From Ancylomarina sp963977525 (GTDB lineage Bacteria; Bacteroidota; Bacteroidia; Bacteroidales; Marinifilaceae): 64,000 nucleotides of DNA. The position numbers and the translations under genes were made by a program. The first letter of the stretch is position 1. Every line of letters begins with the position of its first letter. The stretch covers positions 124,001 to 188,000 of the forward strand of contig CAXBPC010000004.1 of the NCBI GenBank assembly GCA_963977525.1, read 5' to 3'. The notes beneath the pieces were generated by a model that was not told the origin of the DNA, did not search any database, and saw only the letters and a list, made by a program, of their open reading frames with translations. Of this stretch, positions 1-7,654 are shown piece after piece.

Positions 1-358
1 TTTGAGTTAAGTCATCAACCTTGTTTGAGAAGACTGCAATCTTAATTCCTTTTTCTTGAAGTTGATCAAGAAGATCTGCAACTCCAGGGAATAGTTTGGT
101 TTTATTAATACAGTTCTCACCATAAACCTCCAGCATTCTATTCATGTTCTTAGTAAAGGTATCACCAGTTTTAAGTTCTTCAGGTAAGGCTCTTTCTACT
201 AACTTACGTATACCGTTTCCAGCAAACTGTTTATATGCGTCTATTTTGTGAACAGCAAGGTTTTGCTCTTTTAAAACAAGGTTCATAGATTCTGCAATAT
301 CAATAACAGAATCGGCAAGTGTACCATCTAAATCGAATACGATTCCTTTTATATTCAT
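1..358 (-). CDS. HAD-family phosphatase, phosphoglycolate phosphatase-like (partial, C-terminus outside window)
   Basis: The first 119 residues are present; the 3' part runs off the window edge. Motif I of the haloacid dehalogenase fold is visible as DLDGTLADS (nucleophile Asp9, acid/base Asp11). A helical cap region follows, with the phrase FAGNGIRKLVERA typical of Gph-like enzymes. HAD motif II appears as VFSNK near residue 113. Family members hydrolyse small phosphate esters in the cytoplasm, classically 2-phosphoglycolate from DNA 3'-end repair or oxygenase reactions. The start is the ATG at 356-358. It is divergent from the DUF523 gene. The substrate is not fixed by sequence; pyrophosphatase or beta-phosphoglucomutase-type relatives are possible. 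Confidence 0.8.
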   Translation of the reverse strand, partial: MNIKGIVFDLDGTLADSVIDIAESMNLVLKEQNLAVHKIDAYKQFAGNGIRKLVERALPEELKTGDTFTKNMNRMLEVYGENCINKTKLFPGVADLLDQLQEKGIKIAVFSNKVDDLTQ

Positions 359-577
359 CTTATGTGTTTTTGTGTTTGTTTATGGCTGTTGTAAAGCTAG
401 AGCAAATATCGTGATGATGATTTTATTTGCAAAAGGATTGCTGATGAAATTTAGATTGGATTAATAAAATAATTGATCTTTACTTTTTCAGTGAAGATTT
501 GAAGTTCTGTAAGCATTACCACTGATAAGAAATGTATAAATTGCGTGGTATCATATCATATGAAATAAAGCTGACTC

Positions 578-1036
578 ATGTCGAAGGAAATATATTTAAT
601 AAGTGCTTGTCTGTTAGGAATCAATTGCAGATATAACGGAACAAGTAGTCATATTCAAGAGCTTGAAAGCCTGATTGATTCTGGACGATTAATACCTATT
701 TGCCCTGAGGTTCTGGGTGGTTTAGATACACCTCGTGAGCCATGTGAAATTATCACTCAGACGAATGGCAGTTTAAAAGTTATGAGTAAATATGGTCTGG
801 ATTGTACCTCTGAATTCCAAAATGGAGCTCACAAAGTTTTAGAAATGGCTAAGGTTTGCCAGGTTAAAAAAGTGATCCTAAAAGCGAACAGTCCTTCATG
901 TGGAAGCGACTATATTTACGATGGGACGTTTTCAGGTAAACTGATTGAAGGAGATGGATTAACATCAAAATTGCTACTTGAAAATGATATTGAGGTTTAT
1001 AATGAAACGAATTGGGAAAGCAGAGAATTTATGTAA
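578..1036 (+). CDS. DUF523 family protein (TudS/YbbK-like)
   Basis: A 152-residue protein with the DUF523 signature: SACLLGINCRYNG near the N-terminus (Cys11, Cys17), CPEVLGGL (Cys42) followed by TPREPCEI, and the C-terminal block ANSPSCGS (Cys108). In the characterised relative TudS, conserved cysteines bind a [4Fe-4S] cluster that removes sulfur from thiouracil; Cys11, Cys42 and Cys108 are the likely equivalents here. Length matches the single-domain form, without the DUF1722 extension. It stands alone, with about 220 bp upstream and 290 bp downstream free of genes. Role inferred: cytoplasmic thiobase desulfuration or detoxification. Substrate unproven. Confidence 0.8.
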   Translation: MSKEIYLISACLLGINCRYNGTSSHIQELESLIDSGRLIPICPEVLGGLDTPREPCEIITQTNGSLKVMSKYGLDCTSEFQNGAHKVLEMAKVCQVKKVILKANSPSCGSDYIYDGTFSGKLIEGDGLTSKLLLENDIEVYNETNWESREFM

Positions 1037-1327
1037 TTCTGATGTTTGTGTTCTATCTTTTTTGTTTAGAAATAGAATCTCTTGTAACTTGCGTATTCAT
1101 GTTAAAAACAATTAAATAGTAAAGATAATTGATGGTTGATTTAGTTGGTTTTCTATGTGTTAGCATAGTTAATTCCATTTATTTACATAGATAATCGAAA
1201 TTCTATCCAACAACTTGAAATAATCGTATTGTTTTTTATTATTTTCGAAAAATATTTGAGAATCGATTTATGATTTCTCAATAACAAACAAAATACATTA
1301 ACTAACATATTTACATATACTACAACA

Positions 1328-2359
1328 ATGGCTAAAATGAAAGCTCTAGTAAAATCCAAAGCGGAAAAAGGCTTATGGATGGAAGAAGTTGATGTTCCTA
1401 AAGTAGGCGTTAACGATGTTCTAGTAAAAATTAGAAAAACTGCTATTTGCGGAACTGATTTACATATTTATAAGTGGGATGAATGGGCTCAGAATACCAT
1501 CAAACCAGGAATGATTATTGGTCATGAGTATGTAGGTGAAGTTGTTGAAATGGGAATTGGTGTAACTGGCTTTAAAGTTGGTGATCGTGTAACTGGTGAA
1601 GGCCATATTGCATGCGGACACTGTAGAAACTGCCGTAGAGGTCGTAAGCACGTTTGCGAAAACACAGTTGGTATTGGTGTAAATATCGATGGTATTTTTG
1701 CTGAGTATGCTGCTATTCCATCATCGAATTTGATGAAGATGAGCGACCAGATTGAAGACGAATTGTTAGCAATCATGGATCCATTTGGAAACGCGACTCA
1801 TACAGCTCTTTCTTTCTCGGTAATTGGTGAAGATGTACTTGTTACAGGTGCCGGACTTATTGGTTCTATGGCTGTAGCTATTGCAAAATTTGCTGGTGCT
1901 CGTTACGTTGTTGCAACTGAAACGAATCCTTATAGAATTGAGTTAGCTAAAAAAATGGGTGCAACTCGTGTTGTGAATCCAATGGAAGAGAGTCTTGATG
2001 ATGTAATTAAGGAGCTTGGGATGATTGGTTTTGATATAGGTTTGGAATGTTCAGGTGCGCCTGCAGCTTTCAACGATATGGTTTCTCATATGTATAATTC
2101 AGGTAAGATTTCATTATTAGGTATTTTACCATCAGATACTAAGATAAACTGGAGTGATATCATTTTCAAAGGTCTTCAGTTAAAAGGTATTTATGGTCGT
2201 GAGATGTACGAAACATGGTACCAAATGGAGCAAATGTTGATGAGTGGATTGGATCTTTCTCCAATGATTTCTCACCGATTTGATGCTGCTGACTTCCAAA
2301 AAGGTTTCGACATTATGGAAGAAGGTAACTGTGGAAAAGTAATTTTGAATTGGGAATAA
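1328..2359 (+). CDS. tdh: L-threonine 3-dehydrogenase (zinc-dependent, MDR family)
   Basis: 343 residues, the usual Tdh length. Catalytic zinc ligands are Cys41 (ICGTDLHIY) and His66/Glu67 (GHEYVGE). The structural zinc site is Cys96, Cys99, Cys102 and Cys110 (CGHCRNCRRGRKHVC). A Rossmann glycine motif, TGAGLIGSMA, sits near residue 175. CGTDLHIYKWDEWA and FGNATHTALSF are characteristic of threonine dehydrogenase rather than other alcohol dehydrogenases. It oxidises threonine to 2-amino-3-ketobutyrate with NAD+, feeding glycine and acetyl-CoA; no kbl gene is adjacent. Single-gene unit, closed by a strong hairpin terminator about 65 bp downstream. Confidence 0.95.
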   Translation: MAKMKALVKSKAEKGLWMEEVDVPKVGVNDVLVKIRKTAICGTDLHIYKWDEWAQNTIKPGMIIGHEYVGEVVEMGIGVTGFKVGDRVTGEGHIACGHCRNCRRGRKHVCENTVGIGVNIDGIFAEYAAIPSSNLMKMSDQIEDELLAIMDPFGNATHTALSFSVIGEDVLVTGAGLIGSMAVAIAKFAGARYVVATETNPYRIELAKKMGATRVVNPMEESLDDVIKELGMIGFDIGLECSGAPAAFNDMVSHMYNSGKISLLGILPSDTKINWSDIIFKGLQLKGIYGREMYETWYQMEQMLMSGLDLSPMISHRFDAADFQKGFDIMEEGNCGKVILNWE

Positions 2360-2423
2360 TCTCAATCTGAAAATATAATTTAAAGGGACTGTCTCTTGTT
2401 TTGAGACAACTCATACCATAAAT

Positions 2424-2471
2424 AAAATCACCTCTCTCAGCGCATCCAAAAACTGAGAGAGGTGATTTTTT
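2424..2471. terminator. Rho-independent terminator after tdh
   Basis: A 17-bp inverted repeat: the left arm at 2424-2440 (AAAATCACCTCTCTCAG) pairs with 2453-2469, followed by a T run. The A-rich left flank means it could also work for transcription arriving on the minus strand from the gene ending at 2664. Confidence 0.85.
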
Positions 2472-2543
2472 GTATTAACTAGGATTCAATTGAAACGTCA
2501 GATTACTAATGGGTGACCACTTATTGCCTCGGGAAGCAATCAG

Positions 2544-2630
2544 ATTACCGATTGGAAGGTAATAGTTACTGATTGAATGATTAAAATTACCGATTGGAGG
2601 GTAAAAGTCCCGATTGGAGGGTGTTACCTG
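2544..2630. repeat. Degenerate ~21-bp tandem repeat
   Basis: Imperfect units built around TTACCGATTGGAGGGTAA occur at about 2545, 2566 (degenerate), 2587 and 2608, giving a period near 21 bp. The block is framed by two GCCTCGGG words near 2525 and 2629. It lies between the tdh terminator and the stop of the minus-strand gene, so it is probably noncoding. No function is recognised. Confidence 0.5.
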
Positions 2631-2663
2631 CCTCGGGACTAATAGAATTAGGTGTTTCAGGAA

Positions 2664-3353
2664 TTAATCGTTAATGTATTTCTTCTTACGATCTTCATTT
2701 TTCCAGAAAGCATAGCGGCCATATTCACGAATGCTAGTCATCTTCTCAGCTAGCAATGTGTAGGCTTTGTCTCTAATCAATTTAGTTTCACTGCTTTCAT
2801 CTTTCGATCCATTTGACTCAGCTAATAATACAGACATACTGTGTGAAGTCGTTTTGGCATTCTGAAGAGCAAGAGCATTAAATCCAATCAAGTTTAATGG
2901 TTCTGGGTTTTTCTCACCAAGTACGGCTAGCTCAACCAAATCCTGAATCATATCGGCATGTCCGCCGCCTTCTCGAATTCGCATCACTTTTTTATTTACA
3001 TCCTGATGATTACGATATGCGAAACTAAAATGATGAAGTAACTCGTCGCGTAAGTCATAAGCTTCAGGCGATTGCTCTAGCCATTCTTTTTGAGCCTCTT
3101 GACGAGCACGGTATTCACTCATCCATTGAGCCTGGCAATATCTTAAAGCACCAGATAGGGAAGGAAGCTCATCAATTAAAGCTCCATCAAGACCAGCAGC
3201 GATAAGTACGTCCTTGTCCTTGATTGCTTCTATGCCAAGTGTCTCTGCTCTTGCGGTTACCTCGTCAATAGGTTGGTTAGGTAATTTCACTTCAGTTCGA
3301 GTAAGCTTTTCAATTGCTTCTTGCCATGTTTCATAATCAGTTTGATAATCCAT
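2664..3353 (-). CDS. Hypothetical protein, soluble, predominantly helical
   Basis: About 229 residues from the ATG at 3351-3353 (MDYQTDYETWQEAIEKL). An in-frame ATG 15 codons upstream would add residues that overlap the structured leader, so the inner start is preferred. The sequence is charged and mostly helical, with no signal peptide or membrane segment. Distinct blocks are EQSPEAYDLRDELLHHFSFAYR, GGGHADMIQDLVELAVLG and a Lys-rich end KNEDRKKKYIND. I do not recognise a named domain, but the motif-rich middle suggests a real conserved family. Monocistronic, transcribed towards tdh. Confidence 0.65.
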   Translation of the reverse strand: MDYQTDYETWQEAIEKLTRTEVKLPNQPIDEVTARAETLGIEAIKDKDVLIAAGLDGALIDELPSLSGALRYCQAQWMSEYRARQEAQKEWLEQSPEAYDLRDELLHHFSFAYRNHQDVNKKVMRIREGGGHADMIQDLVELAVLGEKNPEPLNLIGFNALALQNAKTTSHSMSVLLAESNGSKDESSETKLIRDKAYTLLAEKMTSIREYGRYAFWKNEDRKKKYIND

Positions 3354-3384
3354 AATACTATAATGTAAATTGTATATTTGAGGG

Positions 3385-3445
3385 CCCATCGGCCACATCT
3401 TCCAGTATGCCGCCTAAGTATTCCGGTTGATGACCTGCCGATGGG
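3385..3445 (-). promoter_or_regulatory. Possible structured RNA leader of the unknown gene at 2664-3353
   Basis: Just upstream of the start codon, a perfect 9-bp inverted repeat (CCCATCGGC at 3385-3393, GCCGATGGG at 3437-3445) encloses about 43 nt that are clearly more G/C-rich than the surroundings. On the minus strand it would form the base of a long leader hairpin. I compared it by eye with common riboswitch cores (cobalamin, TPP, SAM, c-di-GMP, glycine, THF) and saw no match. Confidence 0.35.
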
Positions 3446-3982
3446 TTACCTTTTTTGCCCTGATCAGAAGATTAATCTATCCCCAAAATCAAAACGATAA
3501 TGAAATTAAGTAAAATAAATAGAATTGATGCCTGTCAAGTTTGTCAAGTTCGTGAAAGGCTGATGTTTTAAGTTTGATTAACATTTATTGGTAATTTATG
3601 CTTTAATAGATAGTCGTCCTATTTCATTCTATGTGATTAATCATAGTTAAAGACTTGTTCTCATATGGGATCTTTTTATCATCAAATTTGTAATTTATCA
3701 AAACTAGATAAGGGAGATAGTAAAGAGTATTATGCAATTATATCTAAATCTGTAAATAAGGCTATTGATAACTTGTAGTTGTTGAGTTTCGATTCAGTAA
3801 AGTGAAGTATGAGATGCTATTAAGTAAAGAGATTTAGGTACGTCCTTCAATTTTATAGAGATTATGTTGGTAGGTATTGAAAGTGTCAAATTCGAATCTC
3901 TATTCATATGAGGCCGTTTATTGCACACTGCCTAAAAAATAAAAAAGACACTGTACTTATTAAAGTATGGTATCTTTTCATT
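3446..3982. other. Long gene-poor intergenic region
   Basis: Roughly 540 bp without a convincing gene. It has a short direct repeat, TGTCAAGTT, near 3535-3551, and A/T-rich sequence. A 37-codon reading frame at 3665-3778 lacks a clear ribosome binding site. Nothing else is recognisable. Confidence 0.5.
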
Positions 3983-3990
3983 TACCTTTG
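3983..3990 (+). promoter_or_regulatory. Bacteroidota-type -7 promoter element before the MATE gene
   Basis: TACCTTTG matches the Bacteroidota -7 consensus TAnnTTTG. It lies about 45 bp before the preferred start codon. No clear upstream TTTG (-33) box is seen at the right spacing. Confidence 0.4.
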
Positions 3991-4036
3991 CGCCCATTAG
4001 ATTATGGTATTAATCTATACCTTCAACATTGAGATA

Positions 4037-5431
4037 ATGACTAGCAAAGCAATCCATTCATATTTTAAACCTTACCACGAACATTACAGAGGATTAATTA
4101 AACTTGGTGTGCCGGTAATTCTGGCGCAGTTAGGTCAGGTTACCGTTGGTGTTATCGATAATATGATGATTGGTCATGTAGGGACTCAGGAGCTAGCAGC
4201 CGCATCTTTTGCTAATACCATATTCTGGTTAGTCATTGTGTTTGGTACAGGCTTCTCGTATGCCATAACACCTTTGGTAGGTAAAGCGAGAGGTAATTTT
4301 GAGATGAATCAGGTGGGAGCATGGTTTAAGTCATCTATGTGGGCTGTTGTGGGTATGGGTGTTTTATTGAGCCTTGTGATTTATATTATCAGTCTGTTTA
4401 TGGATGATATGGGACAGGATTCGAATGTTATTCTTCCAGCAAAAGGGTATTTGTGGATTATAAGTTTCTCTATAATACCTATGATGATATTTATGGGCTA
4501 TAAGCAATTTTGTGAAGGCTTAGCCAATACTAAAGTTGCTATGAATATCGTTTTGCTCGCCAATCTCATCAATGTTATTTTCAACTATATTCTTATTAAT
4601 GGGAAGCTCGGTTTACCTGTTATGGGTTTAAATGGAGCAGGATATGGCACCTTAATAGCACGAATTTTTATGGCCGTAAGTTTCTTCGTTATTTTTAGAA
4701 AAGGAAAGAGTTTTAAGGCTTACGGAGAAATTATTGAAAAGGCTCAGTTTGCAATTAAAGATTTCATTAGAATCTGGAAAATGGGTGTGCCTATCGGATC
4801 TCAGTTAGTGATGGAAGCTTCTGCTTTTATGCTGAGCACGATAATGATGGGTTGGATAAGTGTAGCTGGACTAGCAGCTCACCAAGTTGTTTTGAGTATA
4901 TCAACCATTAGCTTTATGGTTTACTTGGGCATAGCTTCGAGTACAACGATTCGGGTATCTTCATTATTTGGGGAGAATAGGATAGAGGAAATGAGAAAAG
5001 CGGGTTGGGCAGCAATTCATCTTGTGATATTAATGGTTATAATTATTGGCCTTGGCTTTCTGATATTCAGAAATCAATTACCAACTCTATTTTCAGAAGA
5101 TCCATTAGTGATTGCTTTGGCAGCACAATTCATTGTAGTGATGCTGATTTATCAATTGTTTGATGGTTTGCAGATTGTATTCGGAAGTATTCTTCGTGGA
5201 ATGTCTGATGTAAACATACCAACCATATATACCTTTATTGCCTATTTTGTAGTGTCTTTGCCAATGGGGTATTTATGTGCCTTTTCTTTTGGATTGAATG
5301 AGGTTGGTATTTGGTGGGGATTACCAGCAGGATTAGGAACAGCTTCAATTCTATTTATGTTTCGATTTATGAAACTATCTAAACTAAAACAGCTTGATCA
5401 AAGCTCTAGAACCAATAGCCCAGAGCAATAA
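4037..5431 (+). CDS. MATE family efflux transporter (NorM-like)
   Basis: About 464 residues with twelve hydrophobic segments in two similar halves. The N-terminal half carries the MATE phrases GVPVILAQLGQVTVGVIDNMMIG and AAASFANTIFWLV, and the second half begins GVPIGSQLVMEASAF. Members export cationic drugs and metabolites across the inner membrane in exchange for Na+ or H+. The ATG at 4037 is chosen because it gives the usual cytoplasmic N-terminus and sits about 45 bp below a promoter-like element; an in-frame ATG at 4004 would add 11 residues. Its 3' end overlaps the convergent patatin gene by 26 bp. Confidence 0.9.
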   Translation: MTSKAIHSYFKPYHEHYRGLIKLGVPVILAQLGQVTVGVIDNMMIGHVGTQELAAASFANTIFWLVIVFGTGFSYAITPLVGKARGNFEMNQVGAWFKSSMWAVVGMGVLLSLVIYIISLFMDDMGQDSNVILPAKGYLWIISFSIIPMMIFMGYKQFCEGLANTKVAMNIVLLANLINVIFNYILINGKLGLPVMGLNGAGYGTLIARIFMAVSFFVIFRKGKSFKAYGEIIEKAQFAIKDFIRIWKMGVPIGSQLVMEASAFMLSTIMMGWISVAGLAAHQVVLSISTISFMVYLGIASSTTIRVSSLFGENRIEEMRKAGWAAIHLVILMVIIIGLGFLIFRNQLPTLFSEDPLVIALAAQFIVVMLIYQLFDGLQIVFGSILRGMSDVNIPTIYTFIAYFVVSLPMGYLCAFSFGLNEVGIWWGLPAGLGTASILFMFRFMKLSKLKQLDQSSRTNSPEQ

Positions 5432-7607
5432 AACCTCTTACTCTAGTTTCAACATCTGATAAACCAAAAGTGACTTCCATAGGACCTACTAATGAATTGT
5501 AGGAGTAGGTTAATCCAATTCCTTTAATCCAACGCCCCTTTGTAAGGGCACTATTAACATCTTCGACTATTTTCCCGATATTTGGCATAAGAACCAAGTA
5601 ATTATTTTTGAATAATTCAAATTGAACATCCGCCCTAAAAATAAAAGAGTTGGACGAGGCAAGTTCCATGCGTCTCAGGCCGATAAATGGTATTTGTATG
5701 TCGAAATAGTTAGTTTGATCTTGACCACCAGTATAAGTTTGGAAAACTTGAGGAATATCACTTCCCCAAACAACGCGACCAAAGAATTTAGGATATAGAG
5801 TTAACCTACTATTTAATGTTATGGCTTGTTGCGCTTTTAAGTATGCTACTGATCCAGGTTTGCTATTACCATCAAGTGTGGAACCATTATTGGTTATAAG
5901 TTTGTATTCTCCATACAAGCTAAATCCTTTTTTAGGATAATAGCCTTTATCATGAGAATCCATATTGATGAATGCATAGTAGGTGAAATAGTAATCTTCA
6001 AATTGTTCATCAATATTAATATTTTTAATATTTGTTGACACACGATAGAATTCCATTTTACCACCTAAACCTATTGAATAGGATTCGCGAAATGTTGAAT
6101 GAAGGTTTGCATCTAGTTTTAAATATTTTAGATCGAAACTGCCAACCTTTTCACTATCCTCGAAGGAAAAAACTTCAGAATCATTTATATCAAGTTTAAA
6201 TTGATAACCTGGTTTTATACCATTGTCTATGTTGTATGTAGCTGTAAATCTAGGATTCTCAGATAATTTTAGATCTAATGATAAACTGGAACCATCCTGT
6301 ATTTTATTTTGAAAAGTTGTGTTAAGTAGAACAGATGCTTTATTGTCATCATCGTAATGCATTCCTACATTAAATCGACTTGAACTACGCTCCTTCACGT
6401 TAATAACCAATGTCTTTTCGAATCCACCCTTAAGCTGAAAATTTACCTTATCAAAGTATTTACTACCATAGGCTCTATTTATACCTTTCTGAATCTCTTT
6501 TAGGCTCGTCCAAGCTCTAGTTTCAACATCAAGTTTACCAAGTAAGGTTGATTCTCTCACATTTTCAAGACCGTTTATTACTAGGTTATTGATGAAAAAC
6601 ATAGTAGAATCAGTTGCGTAAGGGTAATTCTGATTCTGAGGTTTAGTAAGTTGATATTTGCTTATAATTTGCTTCAATTCAAGAATTTGTTCCTGAGGGA
6701 TTTGTTCGCCACGTTTAATAAGAGAACCAGCCTTTTGAAAACTAGTCATTGAATATCCACTAATATCAGGCTTGATATAAATATCGCATAGTTTCCTGTT
6801 CTTAATAAACTCTTTTTTTGCCATTAGACTGATAGTCTGGTTGATAATGTCTTCAATAGAGATTAACTCATCTTTATTTTTAGGTCCAGTTTGAACATCT
6901 ACACCTATTACAATATCAGCTCCCATCTTTATAACTTCTTCAACCGGGAAGTTGTTAATCATACCGCCATCAGCAAGTAATTTGCCATCGATTTCAATTG
7001 GCGTAAACACAGTTGGTATAGCCATGCTCGCTCTTAAAGCTTCTGATATATTTCCTTTATCAAGTACAACAGCATCACCTGTTTCAAGGTCGGTTGCAAT
7101 ACATACAAATGGTATCGGAAACTTTCTGAAATCAGTGTTGCCATGATACTCAATAGTATGACGATCAAATAGATTGAGTATGTTTTGTCCTTTTACTATA
7201 CCTGCTGGTATCCGAATTCCTTTGGGTTTTATTGGAAATGAGATAACATATCTATCTAAGTCTTGCTTATCTTTTACGTGAATGTATTTTCTAGATATTT
7301 CATCAGTCAATAATTCTTCCCAGTCTTGACTTAATACTAATTTCTCTATTTCACTTGCAGAATAACCCATCGCATAAAAAGCACCAATAATACTTCCCAT
7401 ACTAGTACCAGAGATATAATCTATAGGCATATTCAACTCTTCAAGTACTTTAAGTACACCAATGTGAGCAAAACCTTTTGCACCACCACCACTTAGAACT
7501 AAACCAATTTTAGGACGTGAATTCTCTTGTAAACTATCTTTAATGCTTTGAGCATTGAGATTTAAATTCATTACAATAATTAGAAGAGAGAGTAATATTT
7601 TAGGCAT
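5406..7607 (-). CDS. Patatin-like phospholipase fused to POTRA and Omp85-type beta-barrel
   Basis: 733 residues. A signal peptide (about residues 1-20) precedes a patatin domain with the oxyanion-hole motif GLVLSGGGAKGFAH, nucleophile Ser69 in GTSMG and catalytic Asp213 in the DGG motif. After about residue 310 there is a POTRA-like segment and a C-terminal 16-strand-type barrel (surface-antigen domain) ending in an aromatic (GYWF). This matches PlpD-type (type Vd) proteins, in which an Omp85-like barrel is linked to a lipase. It probably sits in the outer membrane, with the lipase either released or periplasmic. Monocistronic; convergent with the MATE gene. Confidence 0.88.
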   Translation of the reverse strand: MPKILLSLLIIVMNLNLNAQSIKDSLQENSRPKIGLVLSGGGAKGFAHIGVLKVLEELNMPIDYISGTSMGSIIGAFYAMGYSASEIEKLVLSQDWEELLTDEISRKYIHVKDKQDLDRYVISFPIKPKGIRIPAGIVKGQNILNLFDRHTIEYHGNTDFRKFPIPFVCIATDLETGDAVVLDKGNISEALRASMAIPTVFTPIEIDGKLLADGGMINNFPVEEVIKMGADIVIGVDVQTGPKNKDELISIEDIINQTISLMAKKEFIKNRKLCDIYIKPDISGYSMTSFQKAGSLIKRGEQIPQEQILELKQIISKYQLTKPQNQNYPYATDSTMFFINNLVINGLENVRESTLLGKLDVETRAWTSLKEIQKGINRAYGSKYFDKVNFQLKGGFEKTLVINVKERSSSRFNVGMHYDDDNKASVLLNTTFQNKIQDGSSLSLDLKLSENPRFTATYNIDNGIKPGYQFKLDINDSEVFSFEDSEKVGSFDLKYLKLDANLHSTFRESYSIGLGGKMEFYRVSTNIKNINIDEQFEDYYFTYYAFINMDSHDKGYYPKKGFSLYGEYKLITNNGSTLDGNSKPGSVAYLKAQQAITLNSRLTLYPKFFGRVVWGSDIPQVFQTYTGGQDQTNYFDIQIPFIGLRRMELASSNSFIFRADVQFELFKNNYLVLMPNIGKIVEDVNSALTKGRWIKGIGLTYSYNSLVGPMEVTFGLSDVETRVRGFIALGYWF

Positions 7608-7654
7608 GTAGACTAATTGTTGGATTTTATGCGATTTTATATTCTGATTAATTA

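Noticed and set aside
3665..3778. 37-codon reading frame (MGSFYHQICNLSKLDKGD..)
   Set aside because: No clear ribosome binding site, domain or neighbour support; it could be chance in A/T-rich DNA.
4004..4036. Longer start for the MATE gene
   Set aside because: It would add 11 residues (MVLIYTFNIEI) that are not typical, and it lies within about 15 bp of the likely transcription start.
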